From Pyrocephalus nanus (Eukaryota > Chordata > Aves > Passeriformes > Tyrannidae), in the NCBI GenBank assembly GCA_038380795.1, contig CM076260.1:28120634-28184633 (forward strand): DNA of 64,000 nt, read 5' to 3'. Positions 36,625-47,688 of this stretch are shown here, in pieces. The number at the start of each line of letters is the position of its first letter. Within the stretch, counting starts at the first letter, position 1. Under the pieces are notes generated by a model. That model saw only the letters and a list, made by a program, of their open reading frames with translations, was not told the origin of the DNA and made no database searches. Both the position numbers and the translations under genes were made by a program.

Positions 36625-37383
36625 TGTAACACTCCAGCCCCAGAGTAACAAGCTCAGCCAGGAGTTTTACTTTTAAAAATATAGGGTTCTTTAATACCTT
36701 GAGATAAAGTAAAGAGAAATAGCGACACACTTTTCCTCAAGAGGTACTTCTATTGATAATTTAGGGGAGAAAATAAGAGAACTTAGCAAAATTTCAAAAT
36801 ATAGCATACAATCAAAACAAAGAATTCTACCAAAGCACAGACCCAGCACATGAAAACCCTCACAGATCTAATCTTGACAGCTTTAGGATCCCCAAAAATC
36901 AAGAAAAGAGTAAAGCAAGAGAAGAGCAAAGAGCAAGATGAGAGAAGAAGGAGGAGACAGATTATTATATAGCTTCCATCAGATCCTTGTAAAAGCTGAG
37001 CTCTCGCATGTCCAGATGGCAGGGTCGTGACCACATGGAGAGCATATGCCATTGGTTCTATCCACCCTGGTCCTTGTGGCCTCACCCAAGCCAGGACTTG
37101 TGGCTTAGTGGCCATTCTGGGGCTCCAGGCAGGGAACAGTTCTCCCTGTCCCTGCCAATCTGAAGTTGGGGCTCCAGGAGGTGTGGTGTATTGAAGAATT
37201 CCTAGGCTGCCTTTGACTGGTAGCTACTCTGGGGCTTCCCCATGTGGGCTCCAGGGGCCTGCCATGTGGTATACACCACCACTTCACTCCCATGAGATTC
37301 AACCCATCCTTTCCCCCTCCACACACACCCACATCTGAACTGGTTCTGACCCAGCAATAGTTTTACTGATCCAATGTCTCACA
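36625..37383 (-). mobile_element. LTR (family B) inserted into the NUMT tRNA-Pro
   Basis: It begins TGTAACACTCCAG and ends near ATGTCTCACA, so its terminal inverted repeats are roughly TGTAAC and (imperfect) GT-ACA. A TATA box is visible on the minus strand (CTATATAATAA, complement near 36963-36975), placing the sense strand as minus. It is distantly homologous to the LTR at 59846-60510. The two share the TGTAACRCYCCA start, CTTTAATACCTTGAG versus CTTTTATTCCTTGAG, AGAGAACTTAGCAAAATTT versus AGGGAACTTGGCAAAAGTTT, and a purine-rich AAGAAG block. There is no internal proviral sequence. A clean target duplication is not visible. Confidence 0.75.
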
Positions 37384-37425
37384 TTAGCTCCCAAAGCTGG
37401 TATTTTACATTAAAGTATTCTCTGA
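37384..37425 (-). pseudogene. Nuclear copy of mitochondrial tRNA-Pro, second part (split)
   Basis: TTAGCTCCCAAAGCTGGTAT followed by TTTACATTAAAGTATTCTCTGA is the anticodon-to-acceptor part of mitochondrial tRNA-Pro (complement of anticodon TGG within CTCCCAAAG). It completes the half seen at 36594-36624 and is followed at once by ND6. Confidence 0.85.
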
Positions 37426-37896
37426 TCTTCCCACTAAACTTCCCAAATTGCCCCATGACAGCAACAACCCCCACCCCACCCAAAGCATCCCAAACCCATA
37501 GGAATAAAACACAGCTACCCCACAAAATCTAACCAAACCTGCCTGCTCCATCAACAGTAGCTGCTCCAAACTTCCAACAATCAGCAAAATCCCAAATATT
37601 CACCCCATACGCACTAAAACAAGACCTGTACCATACCCTACAATATGTCTATCCCCTCTGGCCTCTAGAAAAGGATCAGCCACTAAAGAGACAGAATAAA
37701 CAAAAATTAAGAATATTCCTCCCCAAAAGCCCATAAAGAGCCTTAACAACACAAAGGAAAGCCCCAAACTTAACAGCCACTTAGATCCAGCAACAGATGC
37801 CAGCACTAAGCCAACTACCCCATAATACAATGAAAGATTAGACAGAATCTCCCCAAACAAAACACAATCCTAAAGAAAGAATACAAATGGAATTAT
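37426..37896 (-). pseudogene. Nuclear copy of mitochondrial ND6
   Basis: NADH dehydrogenase subunit 6 is the one protein gene on the opposite mtDNA strand, and it is on the minus strand here too. From about 37890 downward it reads a damaged FVFFL*DCVLFGE start, then [51 protein letters not shown] and [12 protein letters not shown]. In a shifted frame come RFCGVAVFYSYGFGMLWVGW and GLLLSWGNLGSLVGRSENT. These match the conserved ND6 blocks over nearly the whole protein. A stop codon in the N-terminal part and a frameshift near 37590 make it a pseudogene. Confidence 0.94.
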
Positions 37897-37899
37897 AGT

Positions 37900-37970
37900 G
37901 CTTCTCTTTTGGCTTTTATTCAAGGTCTATGTCCTGATAAAACACTGTGAAAAAGTCTAGCTTGAATGAA
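37900..37970 (-). pseudogene. Nuclear copy of mitochondrial tRNA-Glu (degenerate)
   Basis: The segment TTTTGGCTTTTATTCAAGGT then CTATGTCCTGATAAAACACTG resembles the complement of avian mitochondrial tRNA-Glu (pattern TTGGCTTTTCTCCAAGGTCTACGGCCTGAAAAGCC). It occupies the right place, directly beyond the ND6 start. The anticodon region has mutated. The NUMT ends here or shortly after; any control-region part beyond 37970 is not recognisable. Confidence 0.55.
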
Positions 37971-39168
37971 CTGTCAGAATTAACTTCCCTACAATTCATT
38001 TCCTGCCTCCCACAGTTCTATCTAGCCAAAAGGTATATCCAGTAGCAGGCACAGCCGTGCTACTTTTAAATGCGCGACTCCCAAAAGGGAAAGAATTTTA
38101 TGCATGGCTGCCACTGTATCTGGCTGTGAATCAGGGACCTGGGTTCCCTGGATAGAACTAGGGAAGATTTATGTGTCTCAGAGTAGGGTCAAAAACAGTC
38201 AGCATGCTGAACAAGCATCTGGTAAAGTAACACCAAAAACAAACTGTTGCAGAACTTCCATTCTAATCCAGAATTTGGGCTGAAGTTTGAGCAGCTACCT
38301 CTTCTATTTCAGGATCTGCTTTTAAAACATAGTGCTGGTGCAGTTTTGCATTTTCATACAATAGATGGCAGAAGCTTTTCTTCAGGTATTGTTTACCTGG
38401 GCTCAAAGATATTTTCAAGATGTGAATTCCTTTTCAAAATGTGAATTCCTGGCTACCCAGGGAGAAGCCTGAGCTGAATGCTGCCAGTGCACAGGAAACA
38501 CAACTTCTTAGTCAAAAACAAGAAGGCTGCAAGACAGATGCAGAATCTGGAAATAAGGAATCTTTCAACTGAGCTAGTTCCTGAGCCAATCAGCTTATAT
38601 TAAGATGCTTCTTAGGATTACTGTCCTTGCCCTGAGGATTTGAGCTGATCATTGTGTGGTGACTCACCTTAAACAAAGACAGAGATTGATCTCTCCCATC
38701 TTCCCTCTACAAGCAACAGCCTTAGAGTTAATAAACCTGTGTGGAAAATATGAACTTGAATGTTCTTCTCTATACCTCCCATTGCTTTACATCAAAGCTA
38801 TAGGAAAATACACACCCAGACCTTCTGAATGAATGTTTTCTTCCACAATAGAAATTTACATGTTCTTTATTTGAGATACAAAATCAAGCTGTATACTAAG
38901 TACTGCACCATAATATACTATAGTTCCTCAGAAATTTGCAAGTTCCTCAGAAAATCTTCCTAGATAAACATATTTTCACACCAGTTTCAGCCCTTTCCTA
39001 AGTTCCTCAGGGATAAATTCAAATGGAGACATTTCACCAAAACCATACCATGTGGCTTTAACTAGTGATCCAGAGTAATGAAAAAATGAAAATGAAAGGG
39101 CCCACCTACACCAATCACTCTATCAGCCTTGGTGTCCTATGTAGTTCTTCATTTTTTGTCCATACCCC
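37971..39168. other. Sequence between NUMT and next LTR, no gene seen
   Basis: It contains a 19-bp tandem duplication (38412-38449) and three copies of AAGTTCCTCAG (38939-39010). A 65-codon frame at 38247-38444 shows no domain. Confidence 0.4.
38412..38449. repeat. 19-bp tandem duplication (two copies)
   Basis: TTTTCAAGATGTGAATTCC (38412-38430) is repeated directly as TTTTCAAAATGTGAATTCC (38431-38449), with one base difference. Confidence 0.9.
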
Positions 39169-39755
39169 TGTCATGATTTAACCCCAGCCAGCAACCAAGC
39201 ATTACATAGCCATTTTCTCAAGCTCTCACAAGCAGAATGGGGGAGAGAATAGGAAGGGTAAAAGCTAGAAAACTTGTGCATTGAGATAAAGACTGTTTTT
39301 AGAGAAAGGAAAAGGTGTGCATGCAAACAAAGCAAAACAAGGACTTAGCTCACTGCTTCCCATGGACAGGTAGGTGTTCAGCCATCTCCAGGAGAGCAGG
39401 GCCCCTTCACACGTAGTGGTTACTGGCAAAGACAAACACCATCACTCCAAAAGTCCCCCCTTCCTCCTTCTTCCCTCCGCTTTATATACTGAGCAGGATG
39501 ACCTAGGGTGTGGAATATCTCTTTAGTCACTTTAGGTCACCTGTCCCAGCTATGTCTCCTCCTAGTCTCTCATGCAGCTCCAACTTCCTTACCAGCATGG
39601 CAATATGAGAAGTAGAAAAGGCCTTGTCTCTGTGTAAGCACTGCTCAGCAATAACAAAAACACCTCTAGATTATCAATCCTATGTTCAGAAAAAATTCAT
39701 AACACAGCCCCATACTGTTATGAAAATTAACTCTACCCTAGTCAAAACCAGCACA
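39169..39755 (-). mobile_element. Solo LTR, avian ERVL-like family A
   Basis: It begins TGTCATGATTTAACCCCAGC and ends AAAACCAGCACA, the two family ends. The internal landmarks are those of the 470-1060 copy (GTGCATGCAA, GGTGTTCAGCCATC, AGAAAAGGCCTT, CACTGCTCAGCAA). It has about the same length (587 versus 591 bp). Flanks are ACCCC on the left and CTCCC on the right, so a target duplication is possible but not exact. No gag, pol or env sequence is attached. Confidence 0.78.
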
Positions 39756-40753
39756 CTCCCCCATGAAGGACAATACAGCTTCATATACTGCCTACAGTCC
39801 TTTACAGTCACCATGGCCTTATGACTCCCCATCATTGTTCCCTCCCTGCCTTTGCCAAGCAAGAGGTCAGTGAAAGTTCTTTCAGCCAGGCTCTTTCCTC
39901 TTAGAGACACCTGCCTTTGGGATTTAACTTCAGAAATGATAAATATGCTGTTGAACCAGAGACCTGGGACAAAGCCTGCTATTTAATGTCTAAATAGTAC
40001 TTTGATGTCCTGATATTTATCTCCATGCTGTCTGTCTTTAAAACAGAATGACTCCATACTATTTCCTCTCTGATTTCTAAAACACAGGCTGTTATCCAAA
40101 TTGAATGCTAAAAAGCTAACCAGCCCAATGGAACCTGAATCTTCAAACGGAAATTTTATGTAATTTCAGTAGTTTCTGCATATTTGCCTAAATATGTTTA
40201 GAAATAAAATTTTGCAAATGAATGTAAAAGCCACTAATTGTGGCTATTTGCAGAAGTTTCTATTTGTAGAATTTGCTATTTCTAGAACTCCCGCTCTATG
40301 CAACCTTCTGATCAAGAGTTAAAATTGCCAAGCTACTTTAAATGTGAAGTCACATATTACTCATTTAAATAACGACAATGCCTACAAGATAATTACAATA
40401 TTCTTAGCCTTTTCCTGAAATAGATATGTACAACTACTTAAAATTCTGTCTCTAGCAAAAGATTTTTACTTTGAGCTTGTTTACACCTTTAACAAATTGA
40501 TGTGGCATTATTTACATGTTTTCTTTGTATATGATATGATTTATCAATTCCTGGAAACTTCTGTGTGATAAAGATCTTACAGATATCATCAGTATATCAG
40601 ATATTGAAATTATAAAGATGTTCACCATACCTAAATAAAGTCTCTGGTGTAGATGATAGGAGCTGGAATAGAACTGTCAGAGCCAAATTTATGGAAGTTC
40701 TTCATGGGGAAGTGAATATACGCTTTAAATATATAATAAACCTTCCTTACAGA

Positions 40754-40912
40754 TGGAGAAAAAAGAAAAAGCTGCTGCTGCTGCTGCAGTGACTGAGCAA
40801 AAAAGTTGCTGCTTTTGTCATCTGTTAGAACCAGCAGTTGTGATGGGAATGGCATCACCAGTACTGTCACAATCAGCAGTGCTGATAAATCTGTGGAACT
40901 GGAAGGAGGCAT
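40754..40912 (-). other. Weak candidate exon (minus strand), unrecognised
   Basis: On the minus strand an ATG at 40912 opens a frame with MPPSSSTDLSALLIVTVLVM, then PFPSQLLVLTDDKSSNFFAQ, then S, L, five Q, and LFLFSPS. It meets a donor-like CCATCT|GTAAGG at about 40754. The N-terminus has a hydrophobic stretch like a secretory signal (residues 9-26). Against it: the ATG has a poor start context (CTC before it), the product matches no family I know, and the glutamine run comes from a small CAG repeat. It could be a chance frame, part of a non-coding transcript, or an exon of a secreted protein. I give it little weight. Confidence 0.12.
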
Positions 40913-42299
40913 GAGAATTTTCAGAGGGAAAAAGCTTATTTAAAAATTAATAAGCCTTTCCACTGCTGAAAAAGGAAGTTTAATGCCTACAATGCTGCAT
41001 GAAGGAGACTATTATGAAACACAAAGGTTAAATTTAGTCTACAGCTCCATGCTTGAGTTTAAAAGATGAAAAGCATGTGATTTTCCAGATGAAATAAAAT
41101 AGCCTAATTTAAATGTTCTTTTCTTGTACTTCTTTGGCTATAACTGTAATGGTTTAGGGATATTACAACAAAGAGTTTGAAGGAACAGAAACACATTTTA
41201 CTAAACCAATGCTTGTTTGAAAACAACAGAAAAACAACTGTCAACCACACAAGTCTTTCAGGTCTGATCTTTTAGGACAAGATAACAAAACAAAGACAAT
41301 ATTATGGGCATGAACAGCCCACATAAAGTGGAAAATTAAATATGGTCTATGGAATTCATTACCAAATGTTTTTTCACTTTTTTATAAGATCTGGCATGTA
41401 TCTTTACATACAGAAAAAAATGCAAGAATAATGTGAATATAAGTATCTAATATTTATGTACAGATGTCCTTCAGAAATGAAATTATTGCAGAACTGGCAA
41501 AAGAAATGCTAGTGTTTTTTTAATGTGAAATAAGACAAAGTTCTATCATTTTTCTCTTGAATGTTTTGTTAAAGTCAGATAATTATTTGTTAAGCTTGTC
41601 ATCTGCCTAATTTTTCTTGTCAAGTAAGCCAGCAGCAGCAGTTCTCACTGCAGAGCAGTTGCAAGTAGTGATATCAGTTATTCAGAAGTAAGAGTAGCTC
41701 TCAGTTTTGCAGGACTTTGAAGTCTTGCTTTCCCCAGTAGTGCATGCAGTGCAGTTTCGGATTCTTTTTCCTAACCCATTCAATCCTAGTTTTGCCTATA
41801 ATGTCCCTCATTAACCAGCATGTGATACCTTTCTAGAATTATGTTTGGCACTATACATGGACTTGATATACGAGTAGTGCTCTTCATACTTTTTCTTCCT
41901 TTTTGTCAAGGTCAAGCTTCCTTTTAGCATTCCAGATACTTTTTGAACTCATAATCCATCTGTCTAGTCATTTAGCTGCCTTTCCAAGATTTTTTCTTGC
42001 TGCTTACCAGCACACTATTTGAATGCATCATGAGGGTATTTATAAATGATGCATAAATCCCAGTTTTTTCCTTAGCAATATGAGGGCAAATTTACATTTA
42101 AATGCACATAGGTGCAATTACAGCTATGAAAAAAAAAAAAAAGGGCTATGACTTAAATAATGTTCCAATGAGGAGGAAGATTTGCATTTAATTGCTTCAA
42201 TTTTGCACCTATTTGGGCAATTTTACAGATATTGACAATTACAGAAACCCAGAAATTTATCTGTCTAAACAAACATAACGGAAATTATGTGTTTTATTA

Positions 42300-42360
42300 G
42301 GTTTGGGGGTTTTTTGTTTGTTTATTTTTGGTGGTAGTGGTGGTTGTTGTTGTTGTTGTC
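42300..42360. repeat. T/G-rich low-complexity tract with (GTT)n
   Basis: GGTTTGGGGGTTTTTTGTTTG continues into GTGGTGGTTGTTGTTGTTGTTG. It is simple sequence. Confidence 0.85.
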
Positions 42361-42957
42361 CTGGCACTGAATTTACATTTACAGATATTGCTAAATCATT
42401 TTTATTTTCATCATTTGCAAATGTAGGGCCAGAGGACACTAGCTGGCTTTTACCACCCTGAGCAGCCTTACAAGGGAACATATCCCTGAGCTACATCATA
42501 GGTGTGCTCAGTGTTGTTATGGCTACTCACACACACACACACACAGACATACTAAAAAAAGAAAAAAAATTCAAGAAATGTCACACTGATTTGTTAATTA
42601 GTCATTTATTGGAAAGTAAAAAATAAACAAAGAGATTTCAGCATCTTTTCAATCAAGTCACTCATAGTATTAATTTTAAAATAAATGCTGAGACAAAAGG
42701 GTGTCTTTTTTCTTATTCACATTTCCAGAAAGTTAATGTTATACCAGATGATATAAACCACAATAAAAATAAGATGGTGATAGTATCACTAAGTAACACA
42801 AAATTAAGTTACTTATTCATGATTACAAAGCACTGGCAGGTCACAGAAATACTCTGGCACACAGAGACTGACCAAAGCAAAGGAAATTTTACATAGACTA
42901 TTTCCAGTGCAAATACAATGATATACGTCACAATCATTTCAAGGTCTTGTGCAAGAT

Positions 42958-43041
42958 GTTCTAGTTGATCTTGCTGTGTACAGGAGGTTGCACTAGGTAA
43001 TTTCCAGAGGTCCTTCCAAATTCCTACTTTCTGTGATTTAA
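42958..43041 (+). mobile_element. CR1 LINE, short 3' end
   Basis: TGATCTTGCTGTGTACAGGA, then GGTTGCACTAGG, then CCAGAGGTCCTTCCAA and a closing TTCTGTGATTT, is a diverged CR1 3' terminus of about 85 bases. Confidence 0.75.
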
Positions 43042-43986
43042 AAGTTTTATAAATAAATTCCTCATCCTTTTGACTCTTCCAAAAATGCTAGCCTTTGGCT
43101 ACCCTAGTTTCACTTTCACCTCTGCATGTACCATGATGGATAAGCACAAGTACATCTCTATGTTTCAGTTTCTCATACCAAACATATCTAAAGATCTCTC
43201 CCCACATCACAGCCTCATATTCATATTAGCTCTCTACAGCTGATGTGCTGCTTGCTTGTTTTGTGGCCCCAATCCCTCACATATTATCTCACATTCAGGA
43301 CCTAAACATACAATCTTATTTTTACTCAAAAAGTAGTGTTGAATAAAAACCCAAAAAACTAGTGTATGAAATGAATACAAAAATGTTTGGCACATAATCT
43401 CAGCAGAGATTTTTATCTCAAGATCCAACATTTCTATTTATTTCCTACTTGAATCATAGGTAGAGTGAGTTTTGTATTTCTTCAATGCAAATTCACAGAA
43501 AAAGAACAGAAACCAAAGATATAACTTCCATCTCAGGATTTCCCTGACCTACACATCACTAGTAGCTCAAATTCCATACTAGAAATGGGTCACAAAAAGT
43601 CTTCCTTGTTCTTGTAAATCTGTGAAGTTTTGTGGGTTTTTTGCTAATGTATATATTTATATCTCACCGTGTTTATATATGTACATCTTTCTCTATATGG
43701 ATGTAATAATATAGATTCTACTGTTAACACAATGCTGCCAGGGACTTACCCTAGTGGCATTAAAAGGAAACACCTACAGGAACATACAGTCAGAGACAAT
43801 AAAAAAATCTGCTCCCTAAATTCCCAATTTCTTATATCTATTTGCATTCATTTTTTTTAATAATTTCCCCAACATCATTTTATTTCTTCTAAAGTGATGA
43901 AGATTTTTTCACCCTTGCGAAGTACTTTTATATTTACAAATCATGATATCAGCTATTATAAAAGATAGTAACCCATGCATGTCTAT

Positions 43987-44187
43987 AGGTTAGATACCAG
44001 GGAAAGGTTTTTCACCCAAAGATTGTTGAGCACCAAGCCTGTCTAAGTTCAAGAGGCATTTGGACAAAGCCCTCAGGCACATGGTGGAACTCTTGGCATG
44101 TCCAGTGCAGGAACAGGAGTTGGATTCAATGGTCCTGGTAGGTCCCTTCCAACTCGGCATATTATATGATTCTACAATTCTATGAAA
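43987..44187 (+). mobile_element. CR1 LINE, 3' end
   Basis: It starts TAGGTTAGATACCAGGGAAA with the CR1 3'-UTR pattern, continues TTCAAGAGGCATTTGGACAA and GTAGGTCCCTTCCAACTCGG, and ends GATTCTACAATTCTATG with the octamer. About 200 bp, diverged. Confidence 0.85.
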
Positions 44188-45769
44188 ATCTTATGTCTAG
44201 AGATAGCACAATTGTTTATGGGATCACGCTCACTTAATCCATCACTTTAGATACCCCAGTTAAAATGGAAGCATGCAGTAAATTTGTCCCATTCATGGAA
44301 TATATGGTTAGAATATTTTTTGCAAATAATAGATTCAACCTCTGAGTACAGGAATAATTTTACTCAACTTCTTCTGAGTCAAATGCTTGTATTCTCAGTG
44401 CAGAGGAGAGAAGGTAGCACTTTCAAATGCATAATCCATTTGATTTTAAACATTTGCTCTTGGATGGGAAGAATAACATGGCAAAAGTACCAGGTTTTCC
44501 CTCTTGAGTGTGAAGAGTCTGGTCAACTAATTGAAGTGTAGGTGTGTACCTTGTAGGTTTTTTCATCTGTTCAGGTAATAATTTAAATGCCAAAGTAGAA
44601 ACAAAAGTGAAATTAGATAAAAAATATTTTGTAGGTATTTGCTATTTATTATTTTACCCTCTGCTCTTCCTTCAAGGCTGTAGAACTCACTGATTCCCAG
44701 TAGAGATGATTATACCACCCTAGTACTACCCAATACCGAATTACTCCTATGGAATTACAGGAGATACTGCGAGTGAATAATACAAGTAAAGATCCATTCA
44801 GTTTTTACAGGAACAAGGTTTGTGGTACAAATGTGAGTGACTGATTCATGGGACTGTTTGTGTCTCAGTTTTATGTGATCTCACAAATTCACCAGTATAG
44901 ACTGCCTTAAGGATGAGATTTTGACTCTCCAGTGAAAAGAATTTCTGATAGGAAAACATCATTAGTAATTTGTACACACTAGGAAAATAAAACATGCTTC
45001 TAGCTGGAATAATCAGTGTTTCTTTATGACTGAAAGCAGCAAAAATGTTTAAGCATCTCAATACTTACTCATATAGTTAAACCTGAAAATGTAGGAGACC
45101 CAAGACTGTGATTAGACATCTTAGGTTCCTATATTTGTATGATTCTAAATATGCCTTAGATAGCTCATCTTGACTTCACAATATTTAAATAAGTAGCTGT
45201 TAAGAATGGTTTTGTACATCCTATACACAAAGGATCATGATTTATTCCTGTTAAAGCCTTATTTCAAATTGTTGAAGTCACACTGATCTGATGTCTCAGG
45301 ATTGTTCATTTTCATATTCTGTTGTTAGCATATAATAAGATTTTAACAACTTCCTTAGTTTAATTTTAAATTTGAATATTCATGGCCTGTATTATAAATT
45401 CTAATCAGAATGATGACTATTGATATACTTGTTCACATCCTCACATGACAATTTTCAGTGTTTGCTTTCATACTACTTGTGGGACTGAGTGTCCTCTCAT
45501 TTCATACTCTGGCTCCACATGTTCTATCATTAAACACCTGACACTTTCCATTTATGGTACAGAGAAAGATGGTATCAGATCTGTGACTGTGAATTCCATG
45601 TGTTCTCAGAGTCAAGTGTCCAAATTCTACGTTCATCAACTTTCAGATGCTGAAGTAATACACCATACATTTCTGGCACATGAAAAGAGTCATTCTTTGA
45701 AACATTCACCATTCTAAGGGTGAATGTTTCAAATATAGAGAACAGGCAAAGTAGACAACTGTTAATCTC
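44188..45769. other. AT-rich sequence, no gene seen
   Basis: No exon recognised. It holds the perfect hairpin at 45696-45733 next to the ERVL-like fragment. Confidence 0.4.
45696..45733. repeat. Perfect inverted repeat: 15-bp arms, 8-nt loop
   Basis: TTTGAAACATTCACC (45696-45710) is the exact reverse complement of 45719-45733, with ATTCTAAG as loop. It sits just left of the ERVL-like fragment. No repeat family is recognised at this spot. Confidence 0.9.
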
Positions 45770-46482
45770 TGTATTCATGGTGGCTACACCAAAAGTCCAT
45801 TTGACCCTTTTGGGTCCTTGAAGTACTCTTTCCTTAGGTACTTGGTTGATTAACACCACAGTTAACTCACAGTTAGCAGTCCTGGTCCTGCCCAAATAGA
45901 GCCCCTACATACTGTGGGAGGAGATAAGGCTCCTGTAGTGCAAACAAGTAAGAGACTGAGAAAGGCAGTGTTGGTTGTTCCTCATGAAAGGGCATGCACA
46001 GTCTTTGCTCAAGCACCTGGGTGTACTTGGTGGGTAATGCAGAAGAATGAGAGATCCAGTGTCTACTTCCTGGAGACTTTCCTTCCTTGGCAAGAAATAA
46101 CCAATGATGTGACTTGTATGTTGTAGGAAGTAATGTAGAAGAAACTACCTGAACTGATGAAAAGTGAGCTTCACAAGGAATTGGGTGAGTGCAGTGATGA
46201 CCCAAATCAAGCTGGTGTTGGTATACAACAATCAAACTTTGCTTCCCTTGTTGATACATGTACTGAGGCTCTACTTCCCAGGAAGTGGCTGTACATAACC
46301 TGCTGATGGGAAGTAATGAATAAATTGCATTTTATTTTGTTTTGTTTATGTGTATAACCTTTGCTTTCTTTGCTTAAACTGCCTTTATTTCAGCCCACAA
46401 GTTTTTTGCCTTATTTTCTACCTCTGTTTGTGATAAAGCAGCCCAGTGGACACAAGGCATCCAGCCAAGATCAATGCACCAC
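45770..46482 (+). mobile_element. 3' end of an ERVL-like provirus: pol tail plus 3' LTR
   Basis: The left part resembles the end of the internal region of an avian ERVL-type element and is broken by stops and shifts. The best open piece is 71 codons from about 45914, with a cluster of basic residues. The right part shows the LTR landmarks GCTGATGGGAAGTAATGAAT, the run around TGTTTATGTGTATAACC, and AACTGCCTTTATTTCAGCCC (a TTAAACTGCCTTTAT-type polyadenylation area). A degraded terminus near 46482 reads CATCCAGCCAAGATCAATGC, then ACCACA. The 5' LTR and the bulk of gag-pol are absent, so the fragment is 5'-truncated. It is the only LTR-type element here whose sense strand is plus. Confidence 0.6.
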
Positions 46483-47688
46483 ATTTACTTAAAAACAAGA
46501 AAAACACAATGAAACTGAACATAGACACAGAATGAAACTAAGATTTGATGGCATTTTTAATTATAAAATTGTTTGAATTTATTCATAATATAAAAGTAAA
46601 AGATATTTTAGGTGGTGAAGGAATATCTAGATGTGCAATGGCCAACATGAAAGAGGATGAGTAAGACTAAAATTATCCTTGCACTGACAGCAGTGATAAA
46701 ATTTGCACTGACTCCTGTGGGATAAGAATTTTGTACTGGTTTATTTTTTTAAGTTGCCCCCAAATAACCATTGTTTTCTCCAGAAATCACCAGTTCTGAA
46801 TACTTTTGTATATTCATAAAATAGATTGATATTTAATCATTGGGAGAAAAGCATCTGTTAACATTTTCTGCAAAGCATTAGTGAAAAGTATTCCCCAATT
46901 AAAGTCAGAAGTTTTTTAGAGGATGCACTGGAGTCGCCATACATATTTTCCAGAGAGTAGAAATCTCAGCATGTGGAAAATGTTTGTTTTGTAATTAACA
47001 TTAGGTAATTATCATTAAGGGAGTGATTTTTTATTTTTAAAGCTGACAGTTGTGCTTCTATATTTCCATTTAAATTTTCTACTGGGGAAAAAAATATTGA
47101 AGGCCAAAAATGGATTGTTGGATAAATAAAGATTGGTTTCTCATCAAGTGATACTGTATGTCTGAAATGTCCTCTTTTTTTATACCATGGCCCATCCTAT
47201 GTTGCTTCTTGTTCTCATTCCCCTCCATTATTTGTTCTCTACACAAAGACTTGCTCCATTTCTACCAGTCTGTTACCAAACATAAAAATAAGCTTATTCT
47301 AGTAGAGTGTGAAAAAACATCCAAAGATAGCATATCAAAATTACCAAACACTGTTACACGTTAACAGAAGATGAAATTTAAAAAATCATTTCTCCCTCAG
47401 CAGCTCTAGGCAACCAAAAACACTGTAACACATTTATGTATCTTCACTAGCATCAAGTATGGTTGCATTTTCTGAGATTCAGATAATTCCTCAAGACATT
47501 GTTTAAGCAATTATGAGACATTTTTTAAAGTTTTGACAGATATTCATGGACATGAGGTTTTTTTTTTCTTTTCTTTTTAGCCAGCATATTACTCAACAGT
47601 GGTGTTATTCTGATATATCAACTGTAATATTGTTTAAAATATTTACAATATTTAGTTTAAATGTGAGACTTAATCCTTTGAGGAAGAG
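46483..47688. other. AT-rich sequence, no gene seen
   Basis: Nothing recognised. A 68-codon frame at 47158-47364 has no domain. Confidence 0.4.

Larger units (their letters stand above)
39756..42957. other. AT-rich sequence; one weak exon candidate, simple repeats
   Basis: No repeat recognised apart from poly-A near 42128-42142, a T/G block with (GTT)n at 42300-42360 and a (CA)n run at 42527-42545. The weak exon candidate at 40754-40912 is listed separately. Confidence 0.4.

Noticed and set aside
36040..37970. Mitochondrial contamination or functional cytb/ND6
   Set aside because: Stops, frameshifts and deletions break both genes, and a nuclear LTR interrupts the segment.
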